Notes under the pieces: generated by a model
Databases searched by the model: none
Told to the model about the DNA's origin: nothing
What the model saw: only the letters and a program-made list of their open reading frames with translations
Shown here: positions 62,628 through 64,000 of the stretch, in pieces
Numbering within the stretch: position 1 is the first letter of the stretch
Layout of the letters: every line of letters begins with the position of its first letter
DNA from: Aquarana catesbeiana
Lineage: Eukaryota > Chordata > Amphibia > Anura > Ranidae
Length of the DNA stretch: 64,000 nt
NCBI RefSeq assembly: GCF_042186555.1
Contig: NC_133332.1
Location: 234,392,015-234,456,014 of the forward strand
Direction of reading: 5' to 3'
Translations under genes and position numbers: made by a program

Positions 62628-63056
62628 ATAAGACCCCTTTCACACTGGGGCAGTTTGCAGGCGTTATTGCGCTAAAAATACCGCCTGCAAACCGACCCAA
62701 AACAGCCGCTGCTATTTGTTCAGTGTGAAAGCCCGGGGGCTTTCACACTGAAGCGGTGCGCTGGCAGGAGAAGAAAAAAACTCCTGCAAGCCGCATCTTT
62801 GGAGAGGTGAAGGAGCGGTGTATTCACCGCTCCTAAACCGCTCCTGCCCATTGAAATCAATGGGACAGCGCGGCTATACCGCGGCTATAGCCGCGCTATA
62901 CGAGCGGTTTTAACCCTTTTTCGGCCGCGAGCAGGGGTTAAAACCGCACCGCTAGTGGGCGAATACAGCCGCAAAAACGATGGTAAAACAGCGCTAAAAA
63001 TAGCGCTGTTTTACCGCCGAAGCCCCCACCGCCCCAGTGTGAAAGGGGCTGTAGTG
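62628..63056. mobile_element. Hairpin-rich miniature element (CCCCTTTCACACTGGGGC ends)
   Basis: Ends CCCCTTTCACACTGGGGC and GCCCCAGTGTGAAAGGGG are perfect inverted repeats. Internal hairpins: GCCCGGGGGCTTTCACACTG, GCGGCTATA/TATAGCCGC around 62872-62900, AACAGCGCTA/TAGCGCTGTT at 62988-63012. No coding capacity. Confidence 0.82.
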
Positions 63057-63241
63057 TCTGTTTCTTAAAAAAAAATCAGCAGCTTCAGTATCTTCTAGTA
63101 CCATGTAGCTGCTAACTTTTAACTTTGTAAAAAAAATAACAAAAGTTCCTCTCTTATATGTCAGACAGACAGACAATGGAACCTAAAGTAACAAATGAGG
63201 GATATATTCATCTTTAAAATGTAAAGCTTCACATTACTTAA

Positions 63242-63732
63242 AGTGTTACTAAACCCAGTAGTAATATGAAAATAATTCATCCGCCCCCCCATAGTGCCCA
63301 CAGCTTATAAATCTTCTTTTTACATTAAAATACTGCCACTATATACTTTTTGGATGATCTGTATACCATGGTTACACAATAAACTGCACAGTTTCTCCAG
63401 TGCTGAGAGTTAGGAGGAGATATCCACTTCAGCCTGTATACACGCCTACATGTGTGATGTCAATATCATGTGACCTGGCTAGCTCTGAGAACAAGTAAAT
63501 GTTCTCTGCAGCACAAAAGACACAACTGAGCATGTGCAGGTCTGCTACCCTGCCTGTGTTAGCTGGCCTTCCCCAGATAGACAGTGCAGGAGGGGGAGGA
63601 TCTGGGCATACAAGATAAAACAGCCTTTTTACACAATGCAGATGATTAACCCCTTAAGTTCCACAGTAAGTATAACAAGCATGCGATGTTGCATATACAC
63701 ACTGATTTTACTGTTGTGTGTTTAGTAACACT
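63242..63732. mobile_element. TTAA-flanked miniature element (AGTGTTACTAAAC ends)
   Basis: TTAA at 63238-63241 and 63733-63736. Perfect 13-bp inverted ends AGTGTTACTAAAC and GTTTAGTAACACT. 491 bp without coding capacity. Confidence 0.88.
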
Positions 63733-63888
63733 TTAAAGTTAATATGAATATCCAGAATTCTGCTTCAAACTAGAGACTGCCATTCTTCAGCTGCCACCCA
63801 GCAGTCGTGCCTTGTAGTGTCTCTGTGGCTGGAATCTGACAGATTGCCTTACGTTAATAACATATGAATAATTATTTTTCTCTTACAG

Positions 63889-64000
63889 AATGGGGTGCAC
63901 ACATCCAAAATTATGTTGTGTTCACCAATTACAATGAATATGCAACAATGCTGATGCGTAAGACAAAGCAGGGTCAGACTACCACAACAGTGAAGCTGTA
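63889..64000 (+). CDS. AMBP: AMBP copy B, exon 4 (partial, cut by window end)
   Basis: It reads (K)WGAHIQNYVVFTNYNEYATM, then LMRKTKQGQTTTTVKLY, aligned with mammalian SYVVHTNYDEYAIFL and ITAKLYGR. The acceptor TTACAG is at 63883-63888. It encodes lipocalin strands after the first barrel half and continues beyond the window. The remaining lipocalin exons and both bikunin domains should lie to the right. The NYxEYA motif identifies this as alpha-1-microglobulin rather than another lipocalin. Confidence 0.93.

Larger units (their letters stand above)
60135..63888 (+). other. Intron 3 of AMBP copy B
   Basis: 3.75 kb from GTAGGT to TTTTCTCTTACAG. It is almost entirely repeats: an L2 fragment with a retroposed insert, a hAT-like element, a hairpin-rich element and a TTAA element. 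61361-61977 contains nothing recognised. Confidence 0.8.

Overview
This is a vertebrate, almost certainly anuran (frog), nuclear genomic window. It holds parts of two genes of one family in the same orientation, separated by about 49 kb of transposable-element debris. The frog assignment is inference. It rests on large spliced introns, a lipocalin/Kunitz AMBP-type gene, and a mix of DIRS, Penelope-like, L2, L1, Tc1, hAT and TTAA-flanked miniature elements that is typical of amphibian genomes. There is no prokaryotic gene, CRISPR array or canonical tRNA/rRNA gene.

Genes. At the left edge are the last two coding exons of an AMBP (alpha-1-microglobulin/bikunin precursor) gene, here copy A. The second bikunin Kunitz domain is at 236-409. 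A tiny terminal coding exon is at 4614-4633, followed by a short 3' UTR with AATAAA at 4745. At the right edge the first four coding exons of a second AMBP gene, copy B, are at 53723-53830, 58682-58824, 60058-60134 and 63889-64000. They encode the signal peptide and the front half of the lipocalin, with the GKWY motif and the conserved free cysteine (GSTCPWL). All intron phases join correctly. The arrangement implies a head-to-tail AMBP duplication. Copy A has Asn instead of a basic residue at the expected P1 position of its second Kunitz domain.

5-19.9 kb: scattered miniature elements. These include a hAT-like element (5430-7199) filled with minisatellite, a chain of hairpins (8.88-9.36 kb), a decayed Tc1 (13070-16304) carrying two insertions, and a second minisatellite-bearing hAT-like element (16583-17564).

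19.9-42.5 kb: a deeply nested stack. An L2 LINE (minus strand) is split by a hAT-type element with an 8-bp target duplication. That element is split by a Tc1, and the Tc1 is split by a Penelope-like element (PLE) with a 10-bp target duplication. The PLE is split by a nearly complete DIRS tyrosine-recombinase retrotransposon (20761-26090), by a composite insertion (26.4-33.0 kb), and by a TTAA-flanked element (33012-37422). The composite holds another L2, two TTAA elements and a near-intact Tc1. The TTAA-flanked element contains a second copy of the outer hAT family with a 1.9-kb minisatellite and a 520-bp palindrome.

42.5-53.3 kb: an L1-clade LINE with ORF1 and the C-terminal half of ORF2, foldback elements, and a PLE-like insertion flanked by a duplicated segment of about 245 bp. 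The rest of the window is AMBP copy B with repeat-laden introns.

Most unusual signals: a recurring hammerhead-ribozyme-like motif (51429, 38344, and on the minus strand at 13793 and 12715) with a palindromic stem III and often one extra A. Two copies sit at the axes of foldback elements. Minisatellites recur inside hAT-like elements. Everything was read by eye. Element superfamily names rest on termini, target duplications and protein motifs, not on database searches.
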